The notes below the pieces were generated by a model. It had not been told where the DNA came from. It was given only the letters and a program-made list of their open reading frames with translations, and ran no database searches. Shown piece by piece: positions 15,109-23,730 of a stretch of DNA of 64,000 nt; the first letter of the stretch is position 1; every line of letters starts with the position of its first letter. This DNA comes from Bacteroidales bacterium UBA5433 (lineage in GTDB: Bacteria; Bacteroidota; Bacteroidia; Bacteroidales; UBA932): contig DIRP01000012.1 of the NCBI GenBank assembly GCA_002427525.1, forward strand, positions 64,270 through 128,269, given 5' to 3'. A program made the position numbers and the translations under genes.

Positions 15109-15742
15109 TGGCCGAAATGGCAGCAATCGGATCTTTTGCTTTAAAAACATAGTTACCGGCTACCAGTATGTCGGCGCCTTTTTTGTATAATTTTCCTGCA
15201 TTACCATCCTGTATTCCGCCGTCTACTTGTATGAGAAAGTCCAGGTGTTTTTCATTTCGCATGCGGTTAAGCTGCTCAATTTTTTCATAGGAGCTCTCAA
15301 TAAAAGCCTGACCTCCAAAGCCCGGGTTTACAGACATGATTAATACAAGGTCTGCATAATATATGGCCTGATCCAGCAGGGAAACAGGAGTAGCCGGATT
15401 TAAGGCGATTCCTGCCTTCATTCCCAAACGGCGTATTTCCTGCAAATCCCGGTTCAGGTGGGGACAGGCTTCGTAATGAACCGTTAGCCAATCAATTCCT
15501 GAGTCTTTGTAACGTTGGTAATACCGGGATGGCTCTACAACCATCAGGTGTGCATCTAAAGGCTTTTTAGCGTGCTTTGCAATGGCTTCTATAACAGGAA
15601 ATCCATAGGAAATGTTTGGAACAAAAACGCCGTCCATGATATCCAGATGAAAGCCCCAGGCAGGACTTTCATTGACCATGTTACATGAACGGGCCAAATG
15701 GCTGAAGTCAGCAGACAGCATAGATACGGATACTTTTCCCAT
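15101..15742 (-). CDS. rpe: Ribulose-phosphate 3-epimerase
   Basis: A 213-residue TIM-barrel enzyme that interconverts ribulose 5-phosphate and xylulose 5-phosphate. Metal and catalytic motifs seen are SMLSADFSHL near the N-terminus, FHLDIMDGVFVPN (about 31-43), LDAHLMV, MSVNPGFGGQAF (about 135-146) and VDGGI (about 173-177). The length is normal. It begins 1 bp after the pepD stop on the minus strand and probably shares a transcript with it. Confidence 0.96.
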   Translation of the reverse strand: MGKVSVSMLSADFSHLARSCNMVNESPAWGFHLDIMDGVFVPNISYGFPVIEAIAKHAKKPLDAHLMVVEPSRYYQRYKDSGIDWLTVHYEACPHLNRDLQEIRRLGMKAGIALNPATPVSLLDQAIYYADLVLIMSVNPGFGGQAFIESSYEKIEQLNRMRNEKHLDFLIQVDGGIQDGNAGKLYKKGADILVAGNYVFKAKDPIAAISAIT

Positions 15743-15743
15743 G

Positions 15744-17195
15744 TTATACCTTTTTTAAAATTTCAAGAAGCAGGTCCCAGAATTTTTGAGTACTGTCTAT
15801 ATCCAATCTTTCTGCCGGTGAATGGACTCCCTTGATGGTAGGTCCAAAAGAAATCATATCCAGATTCGGATAGGCATCCAGAAAGATACCGCATTCCAGC
15901 CCGGCATGGATGGCCTTGACCTGAGCGGGAGTGTTGAACAGATCCTTATAAGCTTTCTCGCTGATTTTTAATATGGGGGAATCAGGATTGGGTGCCCATC
16001 CCGGATATTCTCCTTCATGAACAACTTCTGCTCCGGCCAGGCGAAACAGGCTTTCAATACGGAATGCTGCATTTTTACGGGAAGAATTCAGGGCACTTCT
16101 TTGGCTTGTTCCAATACGGATGGTCTGCTCTTTGGCATCTGTTCTGACAGATGCCAGGTTGGTAGATGTTTCCACCAGCCCCGGTATTTCCTTGCTCATG
16201 GCAAGTACCCCGTGGGGGCAGGAGTACAACGCGGCAATAAGTCTTTCCGCTGTTTCTCCGTCTATGCATGTTTCCGGCACAGGGATTTCTGAAACTGCAC
16301 TTGTGAGTTCCGGATCTGTGTGTTTGTGTTCCCGTTCCCATGCAGCAGCAAGTTCGTTAAAAAGATCTTTGAATTGTAGCGCGTCTTTTTTGCTGATAAC
16401 ACAAACAGCCGTCGCTTCGCGGGCTATGGCGTTGCGTTTGTTACCTCCTGAAATATGGCTGATGTCCATACAAAATTTTTGCTGTGCATTCCACAGGAAA
16501 CGAGCCAGTGTTTGTACAGCATTGCACAGGTCTTTGTGAATTTCATCCCCGCTGTGTCCTCCGGTACCGCCGGAGATGCTTACTTTGAGGGCAACCGGTT
16601 CGTCTGCCCGTGTAAGCGGAATTTCTTTATATTTGAAATAAGCCGAGGTATCAATCCCACCGGCACAGCCTATGAATATTTCCCCTTCATCTTCTGAGTC
16701 CAGGTTTAGCAAAATAGATCCTTGCATGAATCCCGGGGCAACGGCTCTGGCTCCGTCCAAACCGGTTTCTTCTTGTACCGTAAATAAGCATTCCAAAGGC
16801 CCGTGTTCCAGGGATTGGTCGTCCAGAACAGCCAGTTGGGCTGCTACACCAATACCGTCATCTGCGCCCAGGGTGGTGCCTTTTGCTTTAAGCCAGCCAT
16901 CTTCCGTGTAGCATTGTATAGCGTCTTTTGCAAAATCAAAGGAGGTGCCTTCATTTTTTTCGCAAACCATATCTGTATGGCTTTGCAAGATTACACCGGG
17001 TCTGTTTTCCCGTCCGGCAGAAGCCGGCTTGCGTATGATGACATTACCTGTTGCATCTGTTTTGTATTCCAGTCTGCGTTCTTTGGCAAATTGTTCCAGA
17101 TAATGGGTTATAGCAGCTTCATTTCCGCTTTCTCGCGGGATTTTACATATTTCAAAAAAGAAATGAAATACAGGAGAAGGTTCCGGGATATGCAT
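15744..17195 (-). CDS. pepD: Aminoacyl-histidine dipeptidase (M20 family)
   Basis: A 483-residue cytosolic dinuclear zinc dipeptidase of the PepD (Xaa-His dipeptidase) family. Motifs include ILQSHTDMVCEK, TLGADDGIGVAAQLA, the catalytic glutamates in TVQEETGLDGA, NLDSEDEGE, and SGGTGGHSGDEIH in the lid domain. The start chosen is the ATG giving MHIPEPSPVFHFFFEI, 10 bp after the dnaA stop; the longer open frame runs back into dnaA and is not conserved in type. PepD releases amino acids from short peptides, fitting a peptide-using anaerobe. Confidence 0.93.
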   Translation of the reverse strand: MHIPEPSPVFHFFFEICKIPRESGNEAAITHYLEQFAKERRLEYKTDATGNVIIRKPASAGRENRPGVILQSHTDMVCEKNEGTSFDFAKDAIQCYTEDGWLKAKGTTLGADDGIGVAAQLAVLDDQSLEHGPLECLFTVQEETGLDGARAVAPGFMQGSILLNLDSEDEGEIFIGCAGGIDTSAYFKYKEIPLTRADEPVALKVSISGGTGGHSGDEIHKDLCNAVQTLARFLWNAQQKFCMDISHISGGNKRNAIAREATAVCVISKKDALQFKDLFNELAAAWEREHKHTDPELTSAVSEIPVPETCIDGETAERLIAALYSCPHGVLAMSKEIPGLVETSTNLASVRTDAKEQTIRIGTSQRSALNSSRKNAAFRIESLFRLAGAEVVHEGEYPGWAPNPDSPILKISEKAYKDLFNTPAQVKAIHAGLECGIFLDAYPNLDMISFGPTIKGVHSPAERLDIDSTQKFWDLLLEILKKV

Positions 17196-17205
17196 GGTAT
17201 TGGGT

Positions 17206-18621
17206 TTAGCCGTTCTTGAGCTTTTTCTCAATGTCTGTAACGTATTGCCGGAATACACGGTCGGTGTCCATCAAGTTGCAGACGGTATTACAGGAATGCA
17301 GTACGGTAGCATGGTCTTTGCCACCAATAAGTGATCCTATAGTAGAAAGTGAATTTTTTGTATGGTTCCGGCTTAGGTACATAGCAATCTGACGTGCCTG
17401 GCAAATTTCCCGTTTGCGGGTTTTTGATACCAATATATCCGGTTGAATACCAAAGTAGTTACAGACTGTTTTCTGGATTTCCTGTACAGTAATTTCTTTA
17501 GGTGTATTGTTAACCAGCCTGTCTGTAATGGTTCGTGCCAGTTGCAGTGTAATTGGTTTTTTGTTAAAGGTTGCCTGGGCAAGAAGGGAACATAATGTTC
17601 CTTCAATTTCCCGGACATTGGTGGTTACCTGGCGTGCAATAAATTCAAGTACTTCCGGCGGTACTTCAACCCCTTCGTTGTAGGATTTTTTTTCCAGAAT
17701 AGCCAGTCGGGTGGCATAATCCGGGGATTGTAATTCAGCTGAAAGACCCCATTTAAAGCGGGAAAGCAGTCTTTCGTCCAGGTCTTTCAGGTCAACAGGT
17801 GCCTTATCACTTGTGAGGATCAGCTGTTTACCTGATTGGTGCAGGTGGTTGAAAATGTTAAAATAAGCGTTTTGAGTTCCCGGCTTGCCGGCAAATTCCT
17901 GCACATCGTCAATAATCAGCACGTCTATCATTTGGTAGAACCGCATAAAATCCGTGAGTTTATTTTTTATGTTGACGGCATCCATGAATTGGATTTGGAA
18001 CAAATTGGCAGAAACGTACAGTACGATTTTCTCCGGTAGCCGGTTTTTAATTTCTATACCAATTGCCTGAGCCAGGTGTGTCTTGCCCAAACCGGATCCT
18101 CCATAAATAAACAAAGGGTTAAAGGGACCTCCCGGTGTTTCGGCAATACTCATTCCCGCTATACGTGCCAGCCGGTTGCAGGGACCTTCTATAAAATTGT
18201 CAAAAGAGTACGCAGCGTTTAATTGCGGGTCAATTTTTATTTGCTGCAATCCCGGAACCACATACGGACTGGCAATGTCATCTTTGTTGATTCGGGAAAA
18301 AGGAATGGATTTGTTCTGGAAAGGTCCTTGACCCTGGTGAGGCATAGGGACCCCTTTACTGTTCGAATCTACTTTTACACAGTATTCCAGTTTGGCGGAA
18401 TTCCCCAACTCTTTTCTTAGGCAGTGTCCCAGAATGTCAATGAAGTGCTCCTCAATATATTCCCTGAAAAAGTGCGAAGGAACTTCTATTGTAAGGACAT
18501 TGTTCTTCAGCTTAAGAGGTACAATGGGGTCAAACCATGTACTGAAGCTTGAAGATTGAATATTATCTTTGATAATAGACAAGCAATTATTCCAAACAAT
18601 TTTGTGTGGTGACAGGGACAT
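17206..18621 (-). CDS. dnaA: Chromosomal replication initiator protein DnaA
   Basis: A 471-residue AAA+ initiator. An N-terminal interaction domain (about 1-90) and a variable linker are followed by the AAA+ core with Walker A YGGSGLGKTH (about 168-177) and Walker B VLIIDDVQEF. The C-terminal DNA-binding helix-turn-helix carries RQIAMYLSRN and the signature GGKDHATVLHSC. No dnaN or recF lies next to it; the neighbours are pepD downstream and an MCE protein upstream, which is usual for Bacteroidota where dnaA is separate from dnaN. The upstream 211 bp is very AT-rich. Confidence 0.97.
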   Translation of the reverse strand: MSLSPHKIVWNNCLSIIKDNIQSSSFSTWFDPIVPLKLKNNVLTIEVPSHFFREYIEEHFIDILGHCLRKELGNSAKLEYCVKVDSNSKGVPMPHQGQGPFQNKSIPFSRINKDDIASPYVVPGLQQIKIDPQLNAAYSFDNFIEGPCNRLARIAGMSIAETPGGPFNPLFIYGGSGLGKTHLAQAIGIEIKNRLPEKIVLYVSANLFQIQFMDAVNIKNKLTDFMRFYQMIDVLIIDDVQEFAGKPGTQNAYFNIFNHLHQSGKQLILTSDKAPVDLKDLDERLLSRFKWGLSAELQSPDYATRLAILEKKSYNEGVEVPPEVLEFIARQVTTNVREIEGTLCSLLAQATFNKKPITLQLARTITDRLVNNTPKEITVQEIQKTVCNYFGIQPDILVSKTRKREICQARQIAMYLSRNHTKNSLSTIGSLIGGKDHATVLHSCNTVCNLMDTDRVFRQYVTDIEKKLKNG

Positions 18622-18832
18622 ATTAGGATTTGGGGTTAAAGTGTTACAAAAATGGTTGAAAAAAATGGTAAAAAAAAATGAAAAACACTTGTATTTTTGA
18701 AAAATTCAATAAAGCCTTAATAATCAAGCTGAAAAAAAACTAAATTTCTAAAGTGCAGAAAATCAAGTATATACAAAAGTTGAAAAACTGCCTTTCGTTG
18801 ATACATCAATGTTTAAGACAAAAACAGGGCTG
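18622..18832 (-). other. AT-rich intergenic region upstream of dnaA
   Basis: The 211-bp gap between the MCE gene and dnaA is the longest gene-free stretch in the window. It is rich in A-runs on the plus strand. No clear 9-mer DnaA box (TTATCCACA type) was found by eye. A near-consensus -7 box, CATTTTTG on the minus strand, lies about 30 bases upstream of dnaA. It likely holds the dnaA promoter; origin function is not supported. Confidence 0.4.
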
Positions 18833-19753
18833 TTAAAAAACAGTGATTTTGAGATATTTTTTGGGGTTTTCGCTAATTAGACGGATGAGGGAGTCTGCTC
18901 TGGCTAGAACTCCATTTACAGCATGGTACAATTGAGGGTCAGAGGTAAGTTGGCCCAAAGAGCCTTCCGGGTCCTTCAGTTGGTCAATCAGTTCTTTTAA
19001 ACCGTCCACAATACCGGTTATGTCTGTATCTTTCAGTTGAGACGATATTCTTTCAAAATGTGCCAGGGTAGTGCTCAGTTGTTCTGCTGCCTGATTAAGT
19101 TCTGTAAGGAGCGTATCGGCTCCGGCTACAACACGGTTCACGGTACCTTTGTTGTAGCTCAGTGCATTAGTAAAGGTGTTGATATCTTTTAGGGAACCGT
19201 TCAAGTGTTCCAGTATTTCTTTTACACTGTCCCTGTTTTCATGATCCAGGAATTGATTAAGCTGCAAAACAGCCTGGTCCAGATTGGACAGAAGTTCCGA
19301 AATACCATCTTTGAGCATGCCTATTTCATTTGTAAGCATACTGGTAAGATCACGTTGAACAGAAGAGGCCAGCGTATCTCCCGCATGGTGTATTCCGGGT
19401 TCGTTGCCCAGCAGCAGCTGCACGGCTTTACCTCCCAAAATGTCTGCACTGTATATTTCAGCTACAGTTCCTTTGGGCAGAGAGAACTCTTTTTTCAGTT
19501 TAATTTTTACAACCATCTGCCTGTTTTTCTGGTCAAATTGGATTTTATCGATAGCTCCGGCTGTCAGACCTAATACAGAAACAGGACTTGTGGGTTCCAG
19601 GCCGGAGACATTGGGATAGACTGCGTAGTAAGTATTTGTTCCGCTAAAAAAATCATTGCCTTTCAGAAACTGAATGGTAAAGTACAAGGCTCCTATTACA
19701 ATTAGTGAAAAAATGCCAATTTTCAGTTCACGGGTAATTTTTTTTCTTTTCAT
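18833..19753 (-). CDS. MlaD/MCE-family lipid transport protein
   Basis: A 306-residue protein with an N-terminal membrane anchor (about residues 12-30), one MCE domain (about 40-115; YYAVYPNVSGLEPTSPVSVLGL and IYSADILGGKAVQLLLG), and a long C-terminal part predicted to be helical (about 130-290). This is the layout of the substrate-binding subunit of ABC systems that move phospholipids between inner and outer membrane. The permease and ATPase partners are not adjacent. It starts 3 bp after the amidase stop, so the two are cotranscribed. The exact cargo is unknown. Confidence 0.88.
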   Translation of the reverse strand: MKRKKITRELKIGIFSLIVIGALYFTIQFLKGNDFFSGTNTYYAVYPNVSGLEPTSPVSVLGLTAGAIDKIQFDQKNRQMVVKIKLKKEFSLPKGTVAEIYSADILGGKAVQLLLGNEPGIHHAGDTLASSVQRDLTSMLTNEIGMLKDGISELLSNLDQAVLQLNQFLDHENRDSVKEILEHLNGSLKDINTFTNALSYNKGTVNRVVAGADTLLTELNQAAEQLSTTLAHFERISSQLKDTDITGIVDGLKELIDQLKDPEGSLGQLTSDPQLYHAVNGVLARADSLIRLISENPKKYLKITVF

Positions 19754-19756
19754 ACT

Positions 19757-20875
19757 TTACTTATTAAGGGGAACAAGACGGCCGTCTTTCAGGGTTATTA
19801 CAAAAGCATCCGGAAAAGAACCGGCTCTTAATGTATTACAATAGTTTTGCGCTTCCTTCAAATCTGCAAAATCTCCTAGAAAGTATTTGTATTTGTACAA
19901 TTGGTCTTCGCAGACAATATGTTGTAATCCGGGGTAAGTTACTACCAGGCTGTGGTCGGCAGCAAGTAGTGTTTTGGATGCGCCTACCTGTACATGGTAC
20001 CGGAGTGCCGATGCGGCCGTAGGGCTTTCTGTTCCTGTTTCTATTATTGTTTCTGTGTATTTACTATTTTCTGCATACGTTTTCATGTAGTTTTCAAACC
20101 CTTGAAAAAGTTGTTTGGCAATTTTTTTTTGTCCGTCTGCCGAACCCAGCACTTTTCTATCCACAGAACTGTTCAGGAATCCGAGCTCTACCAGTATAGC
20201 AGGCATGGAGCAATAGGCCAGTACTACAAATCCGCCTTCTTTCATACCTCTGTCTTTGTCTACACCCCGCAACGGTCCCTTACGCAGAGATTGCTGAATA
20301 CAGCTTCCCAAAATTCGGGATTGACGCATGATGGCTTCTTTTTGAAAGTTGAAAACAATCATGGATTGGGGGTTGTCCGGATCAAACCCTTCGTATTTGG
20401 TTTTGTAATCTTCTTCAAATTTGATGACCTCGTTTTCTTTCAAAACCACATCATAACTCCCGTCCTTTCTTTGGCTTCTGTCCCCACCAAAAACCCACGT
20501 TTCCGGTCCAACGCCAAGGGTTGTACTTTTGCGCGCCGAGTTTACGTGAATAGAGATAAACAAGTCTGCGTGGTGTTCAGAAGCCATAGTTCCACGTTTA
20601 TCCAAACCTATGGCTACGTCTTTATCACGGGTATAAAGTACGGTGATTTCCGGATACCTGGCGTTGATTTCTTGTCCCAGGTACTTTGCTACGGCCAGGT
20701 TGATATCTTTTTCTCTTAGTTTTCTGTCCGGGCTTAAGGCTCCGGGATCCTTTCCTCCATGACCGGGATCCAGTACTATTTTGCGAATTACAGGACCTGA
20801 AAACACTTGTCCCATGGTGGCATGCGAATTGCAAAGACAGAAGAGGGCAACCAGTACGGGAATCAGTTTTTTCAT
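19757..20875 (-). CDS. N-acetylmuramoyl-L-alanine amidase with C-terminal SPOR-like domain
   Basis: A 372-residue exported cell-wall hydrolase. A signal peptide (MKKLIPVLVALFCLCNSHA) precedes an Amidase_3 domain with zinc ligands in VLDPGHGGKDPGA, in ADLFISIHVNSA, and the catalytic glutamate in ILVELGFLNS. An insert before the catalytic end may regulate access. The C-terminal 80 residues (YHVQVGASK... KYKYFLGDFADLKEA) look like a SPOR domain, which binds denuded glycan at division sites. The start chosen at 20875 gives a clean signal peptide; an upstream in-frame ATG would lie inside the divergent lptD gene. It likely acts in daughter-cell separation. Confidence 0.92.
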   Translation of the reverse strand: MKKLIPVLVALFCLCNSHATMGQVFSGPVIRKIVLDPGHGGKDPGALSPDRKLREKDINLAVAKYLGQEINARYPEITVLYTRDKDVAIGLDKRGTMASEHHADLFISIHVNSARKSTTLGVGPETWVFGGDRSQRKDGSYDVVLKENEVIKFEEDYKTKYEGFDPDNPQSMIVFNFQKEAIMRQSRILGSCIQQSLRKGPLRGVDKDRGMKEGGFVVLAYCSMPAILVELGFLNSSVDRKVLGSADGQKKIAKQLFQGFENYMKTYAENSKYTETIIETGTESPTAASALRYHVQVGASKTLLAADHSLVVTYPGLQHIVCEDQLYKYKYFLGDFADLKEAQNYCNTLRAGSFPDAFVITLKDGRLVPLNK

Positions 20876-20876
20876 A

Positions 20877-20884
20877 TATATTTG
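20877..20884 (+). promoter_or_regulatory. Promoter -7 box for lptD
   Basis: TATATTTG is an exact TAnnTTTG match ending six bases before the lptD ATG. It starts one base beyond the amidase start codon on the other strand. Confidence 0.6.
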
Positions 20885-20890
20885 CAGTTT

Positions 20891-23659
20891 ATGTCTGCGG
20901 AAGGCAAAGATAAGAAAAGTATTTTGCATACGGTATGCTGTCTGGTATTCCTGCTACTGGGTACGCAATTTTTGCCGGGGCAGCAGAAACGCACCCTTGA
21001 AAATACTATTGCACCTGTAAGCGAGAAGTACAAAAATCGGTTGTACGCTCCGGCTTCATACAGGCCGGTGAAATCCCCTTTGTCTGAAATGTGGGAGAAG
21101 TTAAGCAAGTATACCGGAATGGAAAAAGCCGAGGTGGGGTTGTCGCAAATCGATTTGGACAGCCTGGCCCGGATGGACATGATCCGTTCACGTACCCAGC
21201 TGGACGCACCCGCTTTTTCTGTTGCCAGAGATTCTGTTGTGGAAGACTTTACGCAAGGGAAAACCATGTTGTATTATTACGGCGATGTAAAAGTTATTTA
21301 CGGTAATATGGAAATAACGGCAGAATACATGGAGTACGATGCTGATGCCAGGACGGTGTTTGCAACCGGAGTAATTGATTCTCTGGGGACTATGCAAGGA
21401 AAACCTGTAATGAAAGAAGGGAACAACCAGTACGAGATGGAATCTGTGTATTACAATTTTGGTTCCAAAAAAGCCCGTATTAACAATATGGTAACACAAG
21501 ACGAACAAGGTTTTCTGCATGGGACAAGTTTGAAAAAAATGCCCGACAATTCCATAAACATCAAGGATGGGAAATATACTACCTGTGACGCCGAGCATCC
21601 ACATTTTTATTTGCATATGACCAATGCCAAGATTACGACTGATGATGACGGAAACGTGGCTCAGACTATTTTTGGTCCTTCCTATGTAGTTGTTGCAGAC
21701 GTACCAACTCCCATTATTGTGCCTTTTGGCTTTGTACCCAAACGTCCCGACCGGTCAGGCGGATTGCTTATTCCTACGTACGGAGAAGAGGTGGCTCGTG
21801 GTTTTTTTCTGAGGGATTTGGGCTACTATTTTGTCTTTGGAGATTACCTGGACTTTTCTGTTACAGGTGACATTTACTCTATGGGTTCGTGGGGTGTGAA
21901 AGGAACTGCCCGTTACAAAAACAGGTATAAATACAACGGAGGACTGAATGTCAATTATTCCAAAAATGTTACCGGGGAAAGGGGGTCGCCTGATTACAGC
22001 GAATCGGGTGACTTTTCTATTCGCTGGAACCATACGCAGGATCCGAAGAAACGACCGGGGACTTCTTTCAGCGCCTCGGTAAATTTTTCGAGCCCAACCA
22101 ACAACCGGTACAACAGCCAGTCTATTGATGAAGCGCTGCAGTCACAGACATCTTCCAGTATTTCTTATGCCAGAACTTTTGCCGGTACGCCATTCAACTT
22201 TTCCATAAACCTGCTGCACAGCCAGAATAACAGGGATTCTTCCTATGCCCTGACGTTGCCAAACATGACATTGACCATGAGCCGGATTAATCCGTTCAAA
22301 CGTAAGGTTCAGGTAGGAAAGAAAAAATTTTACGAAGATATTACCATCAGTTACAACACGGCCTTTCAGAACAAACTTAATTTTAAGGCGTCTCAGTTTG
22401 GAACACCTGATTTTTGGGACGATTTCAGAACGGGAATGCAGCACAATTTTGCTATTGGGCTACCCAGTTTTACGTTGTTGAAATACCTAAACTTTACCCC
22501 TTCGGTCAGTTATGGTATGAACTGGCACTTTATGAGCGAAACAAGGGATTTTGACCCGGAAACCCAGAAAGTGGTCTCTGAACTGTCCAAGCCTTTTTCG
22601 GAATTTGGTGTTACCCAATCGTATTCCGGAGGGTTGTCCATGTCCACCCGTATATATGGGATGTTTAATTTCAAACCTACAGGAAAAGTGCGTGCCATAC
22701 GGCACATGATGACCCCTTCGGTTGGGTTTAGCATTCGTCCGGAACTGGGGACAAGAGCCAACGGATTTGTAACGCTTGATTATACAGACAGCCTGGGTAA
22801 GGAGCATACGGTGGAGTATAATAAATACAACAAATCTGTGTACGGTCCACCCTCCAAAGGCCGTACGGCTGCTCTTAGTTTTTCTTTGGGTAACAATTTG
22901 GAAGCTAAAGTTTTCAATAAAAAAGATACTACAGAAAAGGGTGGGTTAAAAAAAGTAAAACTTATAGATAATTTGTCGCTGAGCGGTTCTTACAATTTTT
23001 TGGCAGATTCCATGAAACTTTCCAATATAAATGTGACGTTATCAACCTCTATATTTGAAAAGCTGGGAATAAATGCCAATGCGGTTTTTGATCCGTATGC
23101 AGTCAACGAGCGGGGACAGCGTATCAATACCCTTGCTCTGATTAGATCAGGCAGTCTGGCCAGATTGACTAACGCCAGTTTTTCTACTTCTTATTCGTTC
23201 AACGGGGGTGGTAAAGATTCCAAAAACAGTGCATACCAGCTACTATATGAAGACCCTTATACGGGAGCTTATATTCCCGGCGGATGGGTGTATTACATGG
23301 ATCCTGAAATTCCCTGGTCTGTTAATTTTAATTACAGTTTTTCCTATAACAAATCATACACTTACGCCAACGAAACACTTAATACCAACCACAACTTTAC
23401 ACAAACGCTTGGCTTTTCTGCACAGGTTAAGATTACAAAAGATTTTAATATCAACCTGAGAAGCGGTTTGGATTTAATGAAATTTAAGCTTACTACAACC
23501 CAGTTGAGTGCCACGTACGACCTGCATTGCTTTCAGATTTCTTTTTCCTGGGTTCCTAACGGACAGTGGGAAAGCTGGAGTTTTCGCATAGCTGCCAAAG
23601 CTTCTGCTCTGGCAGATGTGCTTCAATACAAGAAATCTTCGAGTTACTGGGATAATTAA
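20891..23659 (+). CDS. lptD: LPS-assembly outer membrane protein LptD
   Basis: A 922-residue protein. After an N-terminal signal segment (ILHTVCCLVFLLLGTQFLPG, about 11-30) comes an OstA/LptA-like beta-jellyroll domain (about 110-240; YYYGDVKVIYGNMEITAEYM, YNFGSKKARINN) and then a long beta-barrel region with many alternating aromatic strands (NYSKNVTG, FSIRWNHTQD, SYSGGLSMSTRIYG). It ends in a short barrel strand region rich in aromatics. In other bacteria LptD with LptE inserts LPS into the outer leaflet. The start at 20891 was chosen because upstream in-frame codons run into the divergent amidase gene and the promoter box is at 20877-20884. Bacteroidota LptD is poorly conserved, so the assignment rests on domain order. 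Confidence 0.88.
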   Translation: MSAEGKDKKSILHTVCCLVFLLLGTQFLPGQQKRTLENTIAPVSEKYKNRLYAPASYRPVKSPLSEMWEKLSKYTGMEKAEVGLSQIDLDSLARMDMIRSRTQLDAPAFSVARDSVVEDFTQGKTMLYYYGDVKVIYGNMEITAEYMEYDADARTVFATGVIDSLGTMQGKPVMKEGNNQYEMESVYYNFGSKKARINNMVTQDEQGFLHGTSLKKMPDNSINIKDGKYTTCDAEHPHFYLHMTNAKITTDDDGNVAQTIFGPSYVVVADVPTPIIVPFGFVPKRPDRSGGLLIPTYGEEVARGFFLRDLGYYFVFGDYLDFSVTGDIYSMGSWGVKGTARYKNRYKYNGGLNVNYSKNVTGERGSPDYSESGDFSIRWNHTQDPKKRPGTSFSASVNFSSPTNNRYNSQSIDEALQSQTSSSISYARTFAGTPFNFSINLLHSQNNRDSSYALTLPNMTLTMSRINPFKRKVQVGKKKFYEDITISYNTAFQNKLNFKASQFGTPDFWDDFRTGMQHNFAIGLPSFTLLKYLNFTPSVSYGMNWHFMSETRDFDPETQKVVSELSKPFSEFGVTQSYSGGLSMSTRIYGMFNFKPTGKVRAIRHMMTPSVGFSIRPELGTRANGFVTLDYTDSLGKEHTVEYNKYNKSVYGPPSKGRTAALSFSLGNNLEAKVFNKKDTTEKGGLKKVKLIDNLSLSGSYNFLADSMKLSNINVTLSTSIFEKLGINANAVFDPYAVNERGQRINTLALIRSGSLARLTNASFSTSYSFNGGGKDSKNSAYQLLYEDPYTGAYIPGGWVYYMDPEIPWSVNFNYSFSYNKSYTYANETLNTNHNFTQTLGFSAQVKITKDFNINLRSGLDLMKFKLTTTQLSATYDLHCFQISFSWVPNGQWESWSFRIAAKASALADVLQYKKSSSYWDN

Positions 23660-23669
23660 AATTTTTACC

Positions 23670-23677
23670 TATATTTG
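23670..23677 (+). promoter_or_regulatory. Promoter -7 box for rho
   Basis: TATATTTG matches TAnnTTTG, 53 bases before the rho start. It leaves an untranslated leader of roughly 47 bases. Confidence 0.6.
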
Positions 23678-23685
23678 CATCATCT

Positions 23686-23704
23686 TAGCTGCTTTTCACA
23701 GCTA
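23686..23704 (+). promoter_or_regulatory. Hairpin in the rho leader
   Basis: TAGCTG at 23686-23691 pairs with CAGCTA at 23699-23704 around a 7-base loop. It lies just after the expected transcription start of rho. It has no T-run, so it is not a terminator; rho is autoregulated in other bacteria, so a regulatory role is possible. Confidence 0.4.
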
Positions 23705-23730
23705 TTACCCACAGTTTTAACATATTTTGA

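Noticed and set aside
18622..18832. Chromosomal origin oriC
   Set aside because: AT-rich and next to dnaA, but no DnaA boxes seen by eye and Bacteroidota origins are often not adjacent to dnaA; not called.
18781..18850. Terminator for the MCE gene at the AACAG...CTGTT palindrome
   Set aside because: The two arms are separated by only two bases, so a stable loop cannot form.
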